From Hyaloraphidium curvatum (Eukaryota; Monoblepharomycota; Hyaloraphidiomycetes; Hyaloraphidiales; Hyaloraphidiaceae), in NCBI GenBank assembly GCA_025558095.1, contig JAIVFI010000008.1, forward strand, positions 496,001 to 560,000: a stretch of 64,000 bases of DNA, read 5' to 3'. Below the pieces are notes generated by a model, which was not told where the DNA came from, ran no database searches, and was given only the letters and a program-made list of their open reading frames with translations. This document shows positions 26,045-34,292 of the stretch, in pieces. Position numbers and translations under genes: made by a program. How positions within the stretch are numbered: the first letter of the stretch is position 1; each line of letters begins with the position of its first letter.

Positions 26045-27979
26045 ATGGTCCGCGCTCGTATTTGGCCGTGGAAGAAAACCGAACCCGCCGACGACGACCG
26101 AATGGATCTCCTTCAAAGAAACCAAGAGCTCTTGAAAGACTTGATCGAAACGAAAAAGGCGCTTTTGCTATGTCAGAATCCGCCCACGGACGTTCCAATC
26201 AACAATGAAGAAGAAGACGACGAAGAAGACATCTTTCAAGACGCAGAAGATGGGATAGTCCCCAAAGCCGACGTCCACCCCGATCCGACGATGATGAAAC
26301 TATCCACTCAATTGGATCGAATGGGGGCCAAAGCTTCCGGCATGATGAAGATGCAACCGACCCAAGACATCGCCTCCGTTGCCGAGGAACTCGCTGTGTT
26401 GCGCAGAGACGTGTCCATAGCGCACGGTACACGGGAGTCCTGGTTGGCGATTCCGGGCTCCCAGCGAACGCTCTTGGCCGAAAAGCTCAACGACGCGGTG
26501 GGCCATCTCGGAGCAAAACTGGACGCCATTTACATGTCGCTCTTTGCCGCCGCCCGCGTGTTTGTGCGAGTCCGGGATGGGATTGCTCCCGACGTCGACT
26601 TTGCCTGCGATGATCGAACTGTCCGCTACGGACCGAAACATTACTCCTTTGCCGCTGTCGTCTCCAACACCAACAATGACGCTCTTGGACGCGAACTCTC
26701 GGCCGATTTCGGACAGGGCGCCATCGACCACGTACTTGGTGGAGGGCACCTGGTCGTCATGGGCGTCGGCGGCTCGGGCTCGGGGAAGACGCACTCTCTC
26801 TTTGGCAATCCCAACGAACCAGGAATCCTGTTTTCGACGCTCGACGCCATCAAAAAGGCGATTCCTGGAGTCCTGTTTGATACCGAGGAACTCACCGACT
26901 TCTACGCTTACATGAAACCGGAATCTTTGGGCCATCTCATGGACACGTCCGGAAAAGGCCCCATTTCCGTCTTGAAACCAGAAATCGCCGATGCCATCCA
27001 ACTTCCGGGGTGTCTGTCGCGCGATCAGGTCTTTTCCGAATCCGTGGTTCAATTCGGCTACGATCACCTCCGAGGGAAGCACGTGTTGACTCCGGACATC
27101 GCCAAGGTCGCCTCGAAACCGGTTCAGCGACGGGAATTGTCCCTAACCGTGCCTCTGCTCTTCGACCCAGCCCTGGAACCGCTTCGAACATTGACACGGA
27201 CCACTGCGACCTCGTTGATCGATTCATTGAACGGCGGGAATGGCGTGGTTGCCTTTGAACACTTTCAAACCGCTCGCGAACGGTGCGGTTTCGCGAAGCC
27301 CACCCCCAACAACCCGCACAGTTCCAGGAGTTCGTTGTTTTGGACGATTTCGGTGGTGTCGACCCACAGCAACCACACCCTCGGTCGAATCACGGTCATT
27401 GATGCAGCAGGGAGCGAAAACCCCACCGACATCATCAACTCCTACCTTCAATCTGTTCGCCCCCTGGATCGCTTTCCGGGAGACTTGAGAGTGTTGGCCG
27501 GCAATCCAGCAGCAAGTCAAATCGTATTGGAAGGCGTCATGATCAACGAAACCGTGGCCCACACCAAGAGACTCCTCTGGAAACAATCGCCCATTGCAGA
27601 AGTGAGGAGGGAAGCGGACCGTGCCTTCTGGAAAGGCTACCGGCAACAGCTCATTGGCGGTTTACGTGACAAACGAGGAATCCGAACCGGATACCAACCA
27701 TCCTGGGCGCTCTTCTGGGATTCCGGCCGAATCCTATCTGTTTCGCGATTGGCGGAGATCTTTGCAGGGAGTCGAGTGAAGATCAACTTGCTCGGTTGCA
27801 TCGCTCCTTCGCGCTCGAAACGGGCTCAAACTTTCAATACCCTCGATTTCTGCAACTCAGTGCAAACGGGAGCGGTGGAAGCCTTTTCGACCACAACGCA
27901 TGTTTCCCGGTGCGTGGGGAGCAGGTGCGGACATCCTGGCGTGGTGGAGAGGTTCATTCATGCCGTGTTTTTCGGGTGA
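26045..27979 (+). CDS. Kinesin-like motor protein (644 aa)
   Basis: The three nucleotide-binding signatures of a kinesin motor occur in order and at sensible spacing: P-loop GVGGSGSGKTHSLFG (about residues 240-254), switch I NPHSSRSSLFW (about 421-431, cf. N-x-x-S-S-R-S-H) and switch II ITVIDAAGSEN (about 449-459, cf. D-L-A-G-S-E). Kinesins hydrolyse ATP to walk on microtubules; a virus could use one to move particles or factories, which is inference. The N terminus has a charged helical segment (LLQRNQELLKDLIETKKALL) and an acidic run (NNEEEDDEEDIFQDAEDG). The motor is divergent, so activity is not assured. The last 30 residues may be altered by a frameshift, because an overlapping frame from 27900 also looks protein-like. 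Family H repeats flank the gene on both sides. Confidence 0.75.
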   Translation: MVRARIWPWKKTEPADDDRMDLLQRNQELLKDLIETKKALLLCQNPPTDVPINNEEEDDEEDIFQDAEDGIVPKADVHPDPTMMKLSTQLDRMGAKASGMMKMQPTQDIASVAEELAVLRRDVSIAHGTRESWLAIPGSQRTLLAEKLNDAVGHLGAKLDAIYMSLFAAARVFVRVRDGIAPDVDFACDDRTVRYGPKHYSFAAVVSNTNNDALGRELSADFGQGAIDHVLGGGHLVVMGVGGSGSGKTHSLFGNPNEPGILFSTLDAIKKAIPGVLFDTEELTDFYAYMKPESLGHLMDTSGKGPISVLKPEIADAIQLPGCLSRDQVFSESVVQFGYDHLRGKHVLTPDIAKVASKPVQRRELSLTVPLLFDPALEPLRTLTRTTATSLIDSLNGGNGVVAFEHFQTARERCGFAKPTPNNPHSSRSSLFWTISVVSTHSNHTLGRITVIDAAGSENPTDIINSYLQSVRPLDRFPGDLRVLAGNPAASQIVLEGVMINETVAHTKRLLWKQSPIAEVRREADRAFWKGYRQQLIGGLRDKRGIRTGYQPSWALFWDSGRILSVSRLAEIFAGSRVKINLLGCIAPSRSKRAQTFNTLDFCNSVQTGAVEAFSTTTHVSRCVGSRCGHPGVVERFIHAVFFG

Positions 27980-28012
27980 TGAGCCCGTCGAAAGTGTCAC
28001 TACTTTGCCACA

Positions 28013-28311
28013 GCTGAAACCGGGTTACCAATGCCTTGTATCGCCTCTTGGAAAAGTTTCACGACCGAGGCTGGGCGGCAAAACCACTCGGCGGAGGATC
28101 CCGAATCCCTCCGCATTGGAATCTCTCCGCACTCGAACCCGCCCGAACCCCGCCCGAATGGGGTGGGTTGGGAAACTTTTCCAAGACGCGATACAAGGCA
28201 TTGGTGACCCGGTTTCGCGCCTTAGTCATTTCCGTATTTCCGCCTACCAAAATTCTTAACTTGCTGAAACCGGGTTACCAATGCCTTGTATCGCCTCTTG
28301 AAAAACTTTTC
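28013..28311. repeat. Three family H repeat arms downstream of the kinesin-like gene
   Basis: Arms at 28013-28060 and 28264-28311 are in one orientation and 28169-28219 in the other. All have the CCGGGTTACCAATGCCTTG / GATACAAGGCATTGGTGACC core. The region 27980-28460 has no other content I can recognise. Confidence 0.85.
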
Positions 28312-28460
28312 GAACCGAGGCTGGGCGGGTAAACTCATTTTTTGAACCGCCCGGAAAAGGGTCCAGTTGCGGCGAATTAGTGCGCATTTCATCGCCACTG
28401 CCCATTCTTAAACGGCGCTCAGACAGACGGACGGGCCACATGCAGAATGGAAACAACAAT

Positions 28461-29660
28461 TCAGAGGTTCATTGACCAGATCGGCGCAAATACGCTTGCT
28501 TTCGTCCAGCTACCCTTGATCCCGAGCCGATTCCTCACCCGGTTCTTCCACGATTCCACCACGCTCAGCATGAAAAACTCACGAAATGCCACCCTTCCCT
28601 CCTCCGTGTCGGGCTCATCCGTTTGCCCATAGAATTCGCGCCGATGTGTCATGTAACGGTCGAGCACTTCAACACACAGCGCGTCGATCCTCTGATACAT
28701 CGCTTTCCCATCATCCCTTTCGTCGAGGGCTTCGATGAGGCTCATTGCGACACATGGATGCATCGTCGCCTTCACGAGATGCTCGATTCGTGTGGGAACG
28801 ATCTGCGCCAAGTCCACCATGCCACTGTCCATCAAGTCCACCCACTCGGCCCACGCAAACGACCGCGATGTGTCGGTCGAATCTTTGATGAGTTCCAGTA
28901 TCCTCTGCGCCAGTTCCTCGGGTGTCTTGGTGCGCAACGGGTCGACTTCCGCAAAGTAGTCCGGCCTTGCATGACGCCTGGCCCAAAGCCGCGTGGTGGC
29001 ATCAGACTCGATCTCATCTCTGTAATGCCTGAGGAACACGTCACCGAAATCTCCTTGGATGGGAAAAGCGCGGATGGAGGGAGGAGCGACGATTTGAAGC
29101 ATTTCCGTGAGCACATCGGCCGTGTCGGGCACATCCGAGATTGCGATCGGGTGGGATGGGCCGAAAACGTCGAGACTGGGCTTGAACCCCGCTTCCACCG
29201 CAGAACAGAGCCGTTCCAGCAAATTCCGATCCTGATAGCGGTAAATCCGAAGGATGTCTTGTGTTCGCACAATGGGTCGGTGGTGCTCGGTCAAAACCAA
29301 CTTGTCACCCCGAGAAGCCAGTTCCGTCTCGATCGCGACGGCCACGTCGAACCGGAGATTGTGGCCCGAAAAGCAATCCTCGACCATGCCGAATACGTAT
29401 TTTGCAGTTTCGAGATTCCCAGGGCACTGAAGCCAACGCAGTCCCCATGCATCTTCGTCATGGGTGAGCCAGTGCAGCTTCCGGGCCGCCCCTTCCTTCC
29501 CATAGCGAGCGACAAACCCTTCTGCGCGCACGATGGCAGGAGAAAGAGCTTGGAACATCGCAGTGGACGTCTGCGCCAATTTGAATGCATCGTCGGCAGT
29601 GGGCAGGAACTTGGCGATGTTGCCGAGGGTCTCGGGCGGCAAGTCGGAGATCGTGACCAT
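28461..29660 (-). CDS. F-box-like protein, paralogue of 55976-57238 (399 aa)
   Basis: ISDLPPETLGNIAKFLPTAD is a clear F-box. The rest is helical and shares a series of motifs with the protein at 55976-57238: GNLETAKYVFG against GNLEMARRVFQ, and VPTRIEHLVKATMHP against IPERMDRAIKDGMHP. The C-terminal NRLGIKGS echoes the tail of the protein at 8194. It probably belongs to an expanded viral F-box family that feeds proteins to the host ubiquitin system (inference). TATA box GGTATAAAA lies at 29811-29819, 150 nt before the ATG, with array A6 behind it. Confidence 0.75.
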   Translation of the reverse strand: MVTISDLPPETLGNIAKFLPTADDAFKLAQTSTAMFQALSPAIVRAEGFVARYGKEGAARKLHWLTHDEDAWGLRWLQCPGNLETAKYVFGMVEDCFSGHNLRFDVAVAIETELASRGDKLVLTEHHRPIVRTQDILRIYRYQDRNLLERLCSAVEAGFKPSLDVFGPSHPIAISDVPDTADVLTEMLQIVAPPSIRAFPIQGDFGDVFLRHYRDEIESDATTRLWARRHARPDYFAEVDPLRTKTPEELAQRILELIKDSTDTSRSFAWAEWVDLMDSGMVDLAQIVPTRIEHLVKATMHPCVAMSLIEALDERDDGKAMYQRIDALCVEVLDRYMTHRREFYGQTDEPDTEEGRVAFREFFMLSVVESWKNRVRNRLGIKGSWTKASVFAPIWSMNL

Positions 29661-29810
29661 TGCGGCGGGCCCGGGGCGCGTTGTACACCTTGTTGTTGTT
29701 TAGTCTATGGATGTAATTCCGGTGCTGAAAACAGAGAGAGGGATTTGAGCAGAGGGTGGTTTGTGATTGATGTAAAAGATGGAACGTGATCGCTCTTCAC
29801 TCCGCGTGGT

Positions 29811-29967
29811 TTTATACCCCGCGGTCACCGTTTCCGAATCTCTGGGGTGGTGTCACTTGCTCGTCACCATGAAAGGTGTCACCATGAAAGTGTCACCATG
29901 AAAGGTGTCACCATGAAAGTGTCACCATGAAAGTGTCACCATGAAAGTGACCGTACCGGTATAAAGG
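29811..29967. promoter_or_regulatory. Bidirectional promoter array A6
   Basis: About six units reading CACCATGAAAGTGT or CACCATGAAAGGTGT in tandem (29858-29951) separate the F-box gene from the zinc-finger gene. TATA boxes are at 29811-29819 (minus) and TATAAAGG at 29960-29967 (plus, 50 nt before ATG 30017). It is the most regular copy of the array in the window. Confidence 0.7.
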
Positions 29968-30016
29968 CGGGCTCCCTCGGAGGGTCAAGTTCACCCGTTG
30001 GGTTCGATCCACAAAC

Positions 30017-31673
30017 ATGGTAGAACGAGCATTTCTCTGTGATTGGGCGGATTGCGGCAAGACGTTTACGGATTCAAGCAAGTTGTCGAGGCACAGACTG
30101 ACACACACTGGTGAACGGCCGTTTGCATGTGAATGGCCGGATTGTGGCAAGACGTTCTCGAGGTCTGACGTTTTGGCGGTGCACCTACGCGCACACACGG
30201 GAGAACGCCCTTTTACCTGTGTCTGGCCGGGTTGCGACGGGGCTTTTACACAATCGGGCCATTTGACGACGCACATGCGCACGCACACGGGAGAACGCCC
30301 TTTTGAATGCGATTGGCCAGATTGTGGCAAGGCGTTTACGACCTCAAGCAGTTTGACGACGCACATACGCACGCACACGGGAGAACGCCCCTTTGAATGC
30401 GATTGGCCGGATTGTGGCAAGGCGTTTACGGATTCAAGCAGTTTGACGGCGCATCTTCGCACGCACACGGGAGAACGCCCTTTTGAATGCGATTGGCCAG
30501 ATTGTGGCAAGGCGTTTACGACCTCAAGCAGTTTGACGACGCACATGCGCACGCACACGGGAGAACGCCCTTTTGAATGCGATTGGCCAGATTGTGGCAA
30601 GGCGTTTACGACCTCAAGCAGTTTGACGACGCACATACGCACGCACACGGGAGAACGCCCCTTTGAATGCGATTGGCCGGATTGTGGCAAGGCGTTTACG
30701 GATTCAAGCAGTTTGACGGCGCATCTTCGCACGCACACGGGAGAACGCCCTTTTACCTGTGATTGGCCAGATTGTGGCAAGGCGTTTACACAATCGGGCA
30801 ATTTGGTGACGCATATTCGCACGCACACGGGAGAACGCCCCTTTGAATGCGATTGGCCAGCATGTGGCGAGACGTTTCGACGATCTGATAATTTGGTGAC
30901 TCACATGCGCACACACACGGGAGAACGACCCTTTGCCTGCGATTTGCCGGATTGCGGCAAGGCGTTTACGGTTTCGGGCAGTCTGGCAAAACACAGATTG
31001 ACCCATCTTCCATGCATCCACAATGTAACAACCGTCCCCCGGTGCCCAACCGCGGGGGACTTGACGGCGCACGGATACGCCTTGTGTCGCGCTTGGAAGA
31101 GGCTCCCCTCCGGCAAATCACTCAGCGAGGTGCATGCGGCGGTGTGTTTTGCCCACACCATACTTGGCTCCTCCATCCTTCGAAACGTGACGAATTCTGC
31201 ACGCGAGATCGCCACCGCCATGACGGCATCCATCCCGAATCCGGATGGTGGGCGCAACCTTTTGATCGATTACCACTGCGCACGGGGGGATGCATTCGAT
31301 GGAATACGATGGCGCATACTTCCACATCGAGGAGGATTTCAGAGACATTCGGAAAACGCTTTCAATTGCCAAGCTGGGACCGGTTGTGCGCATTCGTGCC
31401 ACTGGTCTGGGAGCACTCGTCAGCGAGCACTTTCCCTTCACACCCCACCCAGTGGGTCAAATTGTATTGAAACAACAGTGGCGCGGGTTTCCGGAGTTCA
31501 GGAAGGAAATCCTCGACAAACTCGATTCCGAGCTGTATTTGGACGCCTACCACGGCTCCGATGAAAAAGCACTGGTTGATGCACTCGGTGTTCTCGCCAA
31601 CGAGGTGATCAAGTTCCTTGCTGGAGAGGGATTGGCAGAAGACGGGCAAAGCGACATCTGCAGTTACTTCTAA
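30017..31673 (+). pseudogene. C2H2 zinc-finger array protein, one frameshift before its C-terminal domain
   Basis: Eleven C2H2 fingers of 30 residues run from about 30036 to 31010, of the form [19 protein letters not shown] with TGERPF linkers (C-x4-C-x12-H-x3-H), as in ZIC/GLI-type DNA-binding fingers. Fingers 4-5 and 7-8 are virtually identical at the nucleotide level, a sign of recent 270-bp duplication. Beyond the fingers the frame continues ([17 protein letters not shown]) to about 31285, where coding appears to shift into the frame that ends at 31673 ([33 protein letters not shown]). A G6 run at 31284-31289 is the likely slip site. It could be mutation, assembly error or, less likely, programmed slippage. 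Probably a sequence-specific DNA-binding regulator. Confidence 0.75.
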
Positions 31674-31679
31674 TTCATG

Positions 31680-33131
31680 TCACGGCGATCGCGTCAACTT
31701 CGAATACGCCTTCGTAATGCGACGATTCATCCGGTCCCACTCATCCCTTTCGCGTGCTTCGTCGTCCTTCTCTCGTTTTTCGCGCTCGGCCCGGCGCCTT
31801 TCCTTCATTTCTCTCGCCAGTTCGTCCTCCTCCTTGACGAATTCGGTCGCTTTCGACCTTGCTTTGATAGCCTTGTTGATTTCCGCATTGAATGCTTCTC
31901 GCAATGATTTCGAGCTCTCTCCCGGATTCGTCTCGATGATCGACTTGAGCGTCTTCAGATGTTGTTCAGAATCCGCGTAGCGGCGATATTTTTCATTCAT
32001 CGCGGGCGAATGCCCCATAGCGCGCGCAACGGCGACTTTTTCCGCCAAACTCGGCGCCTGCGCGTGAAAATGCGACGCGTAAAGCCTCCGAAGCATCGCA
32101 GGTCTCAAATTGATCCCACACAGTTTTTCGAAGGTTCTGCCGACCCAGGCCCCAAACGTGCTTTCCGACCTGAAATGCTCCTGCTTGCGTCCCAAAAATA
32201 CAAACTTGTCTTCGGGGCGCCTCGCTTTGTGGATGAGGTTGTCGAAAAGCCTCACGAGGAGCGGCTTGTCGCCGAAATAGACAGTGATCGACCCCAGCGA
32301 CTGCTTCGTCTTGAACTCTTGGTAGACAATCCGTTTCTTTGACCAATCGATGTAATTGCCGTCATCGACCGGCTCCATGTGTAGCCACGCTTGATCCAGC
32401 CGCGTCGGTGGTAACAGAGTCAGGAGGGCAGCCAGAGTCACTTCCTGTAAAATCGCAGATTCGCGCTTACTCAATCGGTTCACTTTCTCCACCCTCCTCA
32501 AAATGCGCTCTCCGGCGTCCGTGACGATTTTTTGGAGTTCGTCGAATGGAATGAACTTGGCGGCCTCGGAGTAGCTGGCGAGATTCAATTCCATCCGCGC
32601 GGAACTGAGTTTCGAGTTTTCGTTCACAATCCCCCGCCAAAACTGGCAGTTTTCATGGCTGTCGCCGAGAATCCAACGCGTTGCTTGCAACATCGATGTA
32701 GAGTAGAGCTTTCTTGTTTCCACCGAGGACGATCGCTTCTTGAGGAGCTTGTAGATGTCTTGCGCAGAATGCCTCCGAATCCAAGTGCTAAAATCGTGGG
32801 CATCCGGATCCAACTTCGATACCTTGTCAAGGGCCTCTTCCGGATCCACCCCTCGTCGATCTGCGACCACGAGCCTTCCTATTCTTAGCACGCAGTCCGC
32901 GTAATTTTTGATGCTCACTGGAGAGAGATGCCCAAGCTTCACGAGAAACAAGAGAAAACGGTCCATCTGCGACAGATCATGCTTGTCTTGAAGAGCGCGA
33001 ATCTGTTCGGCAATCTTTCCTGTCTTTCCCCTGTATTCGGGCTTGATCGGACCGAAACTCGACCCTTCATTGTAGTCCTCATCTTCATCGTCGCTCTCCC
33101 TTACAATGTCGGGAATCTGACGTTTTGGCAT
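31680..33131 (-). CDS. Tyrosine recombinase/integrase (483 aa)
   Basis: Residues 40-200 resemble the SAM-like core-binding domain (MDRFLLFLVKLGHLSPVSIK). The catalytic domain shows Arg244 (PPTRLDQAW), a Lys-bearing beta hairpin (VYQEFKTKQS), the second Arg in RPAMLRRLYASH (about 348), His374 in ARAMGHSP and a Tyr at 382 or 385 (KYRRY) as nucleophile. The usual His of H-x-x-R is replaced, as in several eukaryotic and viral recombinases. A charged coiled coil (AREMKERRRAEREKREKDD) ends the protein. Such enzymes integrate viruses, polintons, PLVs and cryptons. It ends 7 bp from the convergent zinc-finger gene. Likely the integrase of the element or of the inserted unit to its right. Confidence 0.8.
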   Translation of the reverse strand: MPKRQIPDIVRESDDEDEDYNEGSSFGPIKPEYRGKTGKIAEQIRALQDKHDLSQMDRFLLFLVKLGHLSPVSIKNYADCVLRIGRLVVADRRGVDPEEALDKVSKLDPDAHDFSTWIRRHSAQDIYKLLKKRSSSVETRKLYSTSMLQATRWILGDSHENCQFWRGIVNENSKLSSARMELNLASYSEAAKFIPFDELQKIVTDAGERILRRVEKVNRLSKRESAILQEVTLAALLTLLPPTRLDQAWLHMEPVDDGNYIDWSKKRIVYQEFKTKQSLGSITVYFGDKPLLVRLFDNLIHKARRPEDKFVFLGRKQEHFRSESTFGAWVGRTFEKLCGINLRPAMLRRLYASHFHAQAPSLAEKVAVARAMGHSPAMNEKYRRYADSEQHLKTLKSIIETNPGESSKSLREAFNAEINKAIKARSKATEFVKEEDELAREMKERRRAEREKREKDDEARERDEWDRMNRRITKAYSKLTRSP

Positions 33132-33856
33132 GACTTTTCCCTATTGTTCTGTTTCTGGGTCGGAAACTGAATGTATCTGGAGTAAATTATCTTAAGAGAT
33201 TGGACGGAAGGACCGACTCCTTCAGAAGTCCTGGATAGTACACCCGCGGGAATACTATCCCCTCATAGTTAACGGATGACGGAATAGGATATTCACGTCT
33301 GGAAACAGGTCGTTATTGGCGAAAATGTGGAAATAGTCAAGGAATTGTGGTGATTTGGTCATGGTAAGAGCTTGGAATCGGACTGGATTGTGATACTTTG
33401 GTCATGGCCAATCAAGTTTTGGTCATGGTCAGTGCATGCAACATCAAGAAATCAAGTAGATTCGGTACTATTTGCACGTAATGAGTCGAATCGATGCATT
33501 TTGGGGCTTTTTCGTGAGTTTGCATGATGAATCGGCAGAATACATCACAAAAAAATGGATGAATTCCGGTGACGGGTGCACGGAATTCAGATGCAAGTCC
33601 ACCATCCCGTCTGTCACGTGCGTTGTTTAAGGACAGTGCACAGCCAATCTGAACCATAGTACTAGAAACCTAGAAAGAAAGAGGCTAAAGGGTCTGCCCT
33701 CCCAAAAATGATCGACCATGAAACTCGCCTCCAAGACTTTTGAAAATCGGCCATATTCTTCTATGTTTCTAGGTGGGACGGGAGTACCCGTAAAGTCGAG
33801 TCAAGGGCCGGGAGGGTCGGAACAGATGGAACGGAGAGTCTGTTCCTGGCAGGTGG
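33132..33856. other. Intergenic, no gene recognised
   Basis: A/T-richer than its surroundings, with several short TTTGGTCATGG repeats near 33350-33440. No frame with convincing protein character on either strand. Confidence 0.5.
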
Positions 33857-34065
33857 TTCCGGGCCGAGCCCAGAGAACGGCGGGAACCGGGGATGGAATT
33901 CCAGGAACAGTCGGAACTCATGGAACCGCGACGCTTCCTGGTGACATGTGACTGGTTCACGGTGTGTTCTAGGTGGGCGATTCCGGGCCGAGCCCAGAGA
34001 ACGGCGGGAACCGGGGGTGGAATTCCAGGAACAGTCGGAACTCATGGAACCGCGACGCTTCCTGG
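33857..34065 (-). repeat. Left inverted repeat: two tandem copies of an 87-bp unit
   Basis: Copies at 33857-33946 and 33979-34065 are almost identical, each with CCAGGAACAGTCGGAACTCA. Their reverse complement resembles the pair at 37347-37440 and 37498-37589 (GAGTTCCGACTGTTCCTGGA), so the two pairs face each other around the decayed primase gene. Confidence 0.8.
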
Positions 34066-34212
34066 TGACACTTACGCGGTGACACTTTCCTGGGGACACT
34101 TACGCGGTGACACTTTCCTGGTGGCACTCGTGGTGACACTTTCATGGTGACACATTCATGGTGACACTTTCATGGTGACACATTCATGGTGACACCTTTG
34201 TGGTATATAAAG
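34066..34212 (+). promoter_or_regulatory. Promoter array A7 with TATA box
   Basis: The longest array: about nine units alternating GTGACACTTACGCG, GTGACACTTTCCTG, GTGACACTTTCATG and GTGACACATTCATG, then GGTATATAAAG at 34202-34212. The pseudogene ATG follows at 34293. Confidence 0.7.
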
Positions 34213-34292
34213 ACGACTTGCGCGGGTCGGCCCAGTGTGCATCACTCATCACACCAACACACATCATCGATTTGAAAAACAACCCCCAAAAA

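Noticed and set aside
29858-29951. 14-bp unit array as a CRISPR or telomere-like repeat
   Set aside because: Units abut without spacers, recur in front of TATA boxes and do not resemble known telomere repeats.
29908-30828. 306-aa repetitive ORF opposite the zinc fingers
   Set aside because: Antisense shadow of the C2H2 repeats; the plus strand has perfect Cys/His spacing.
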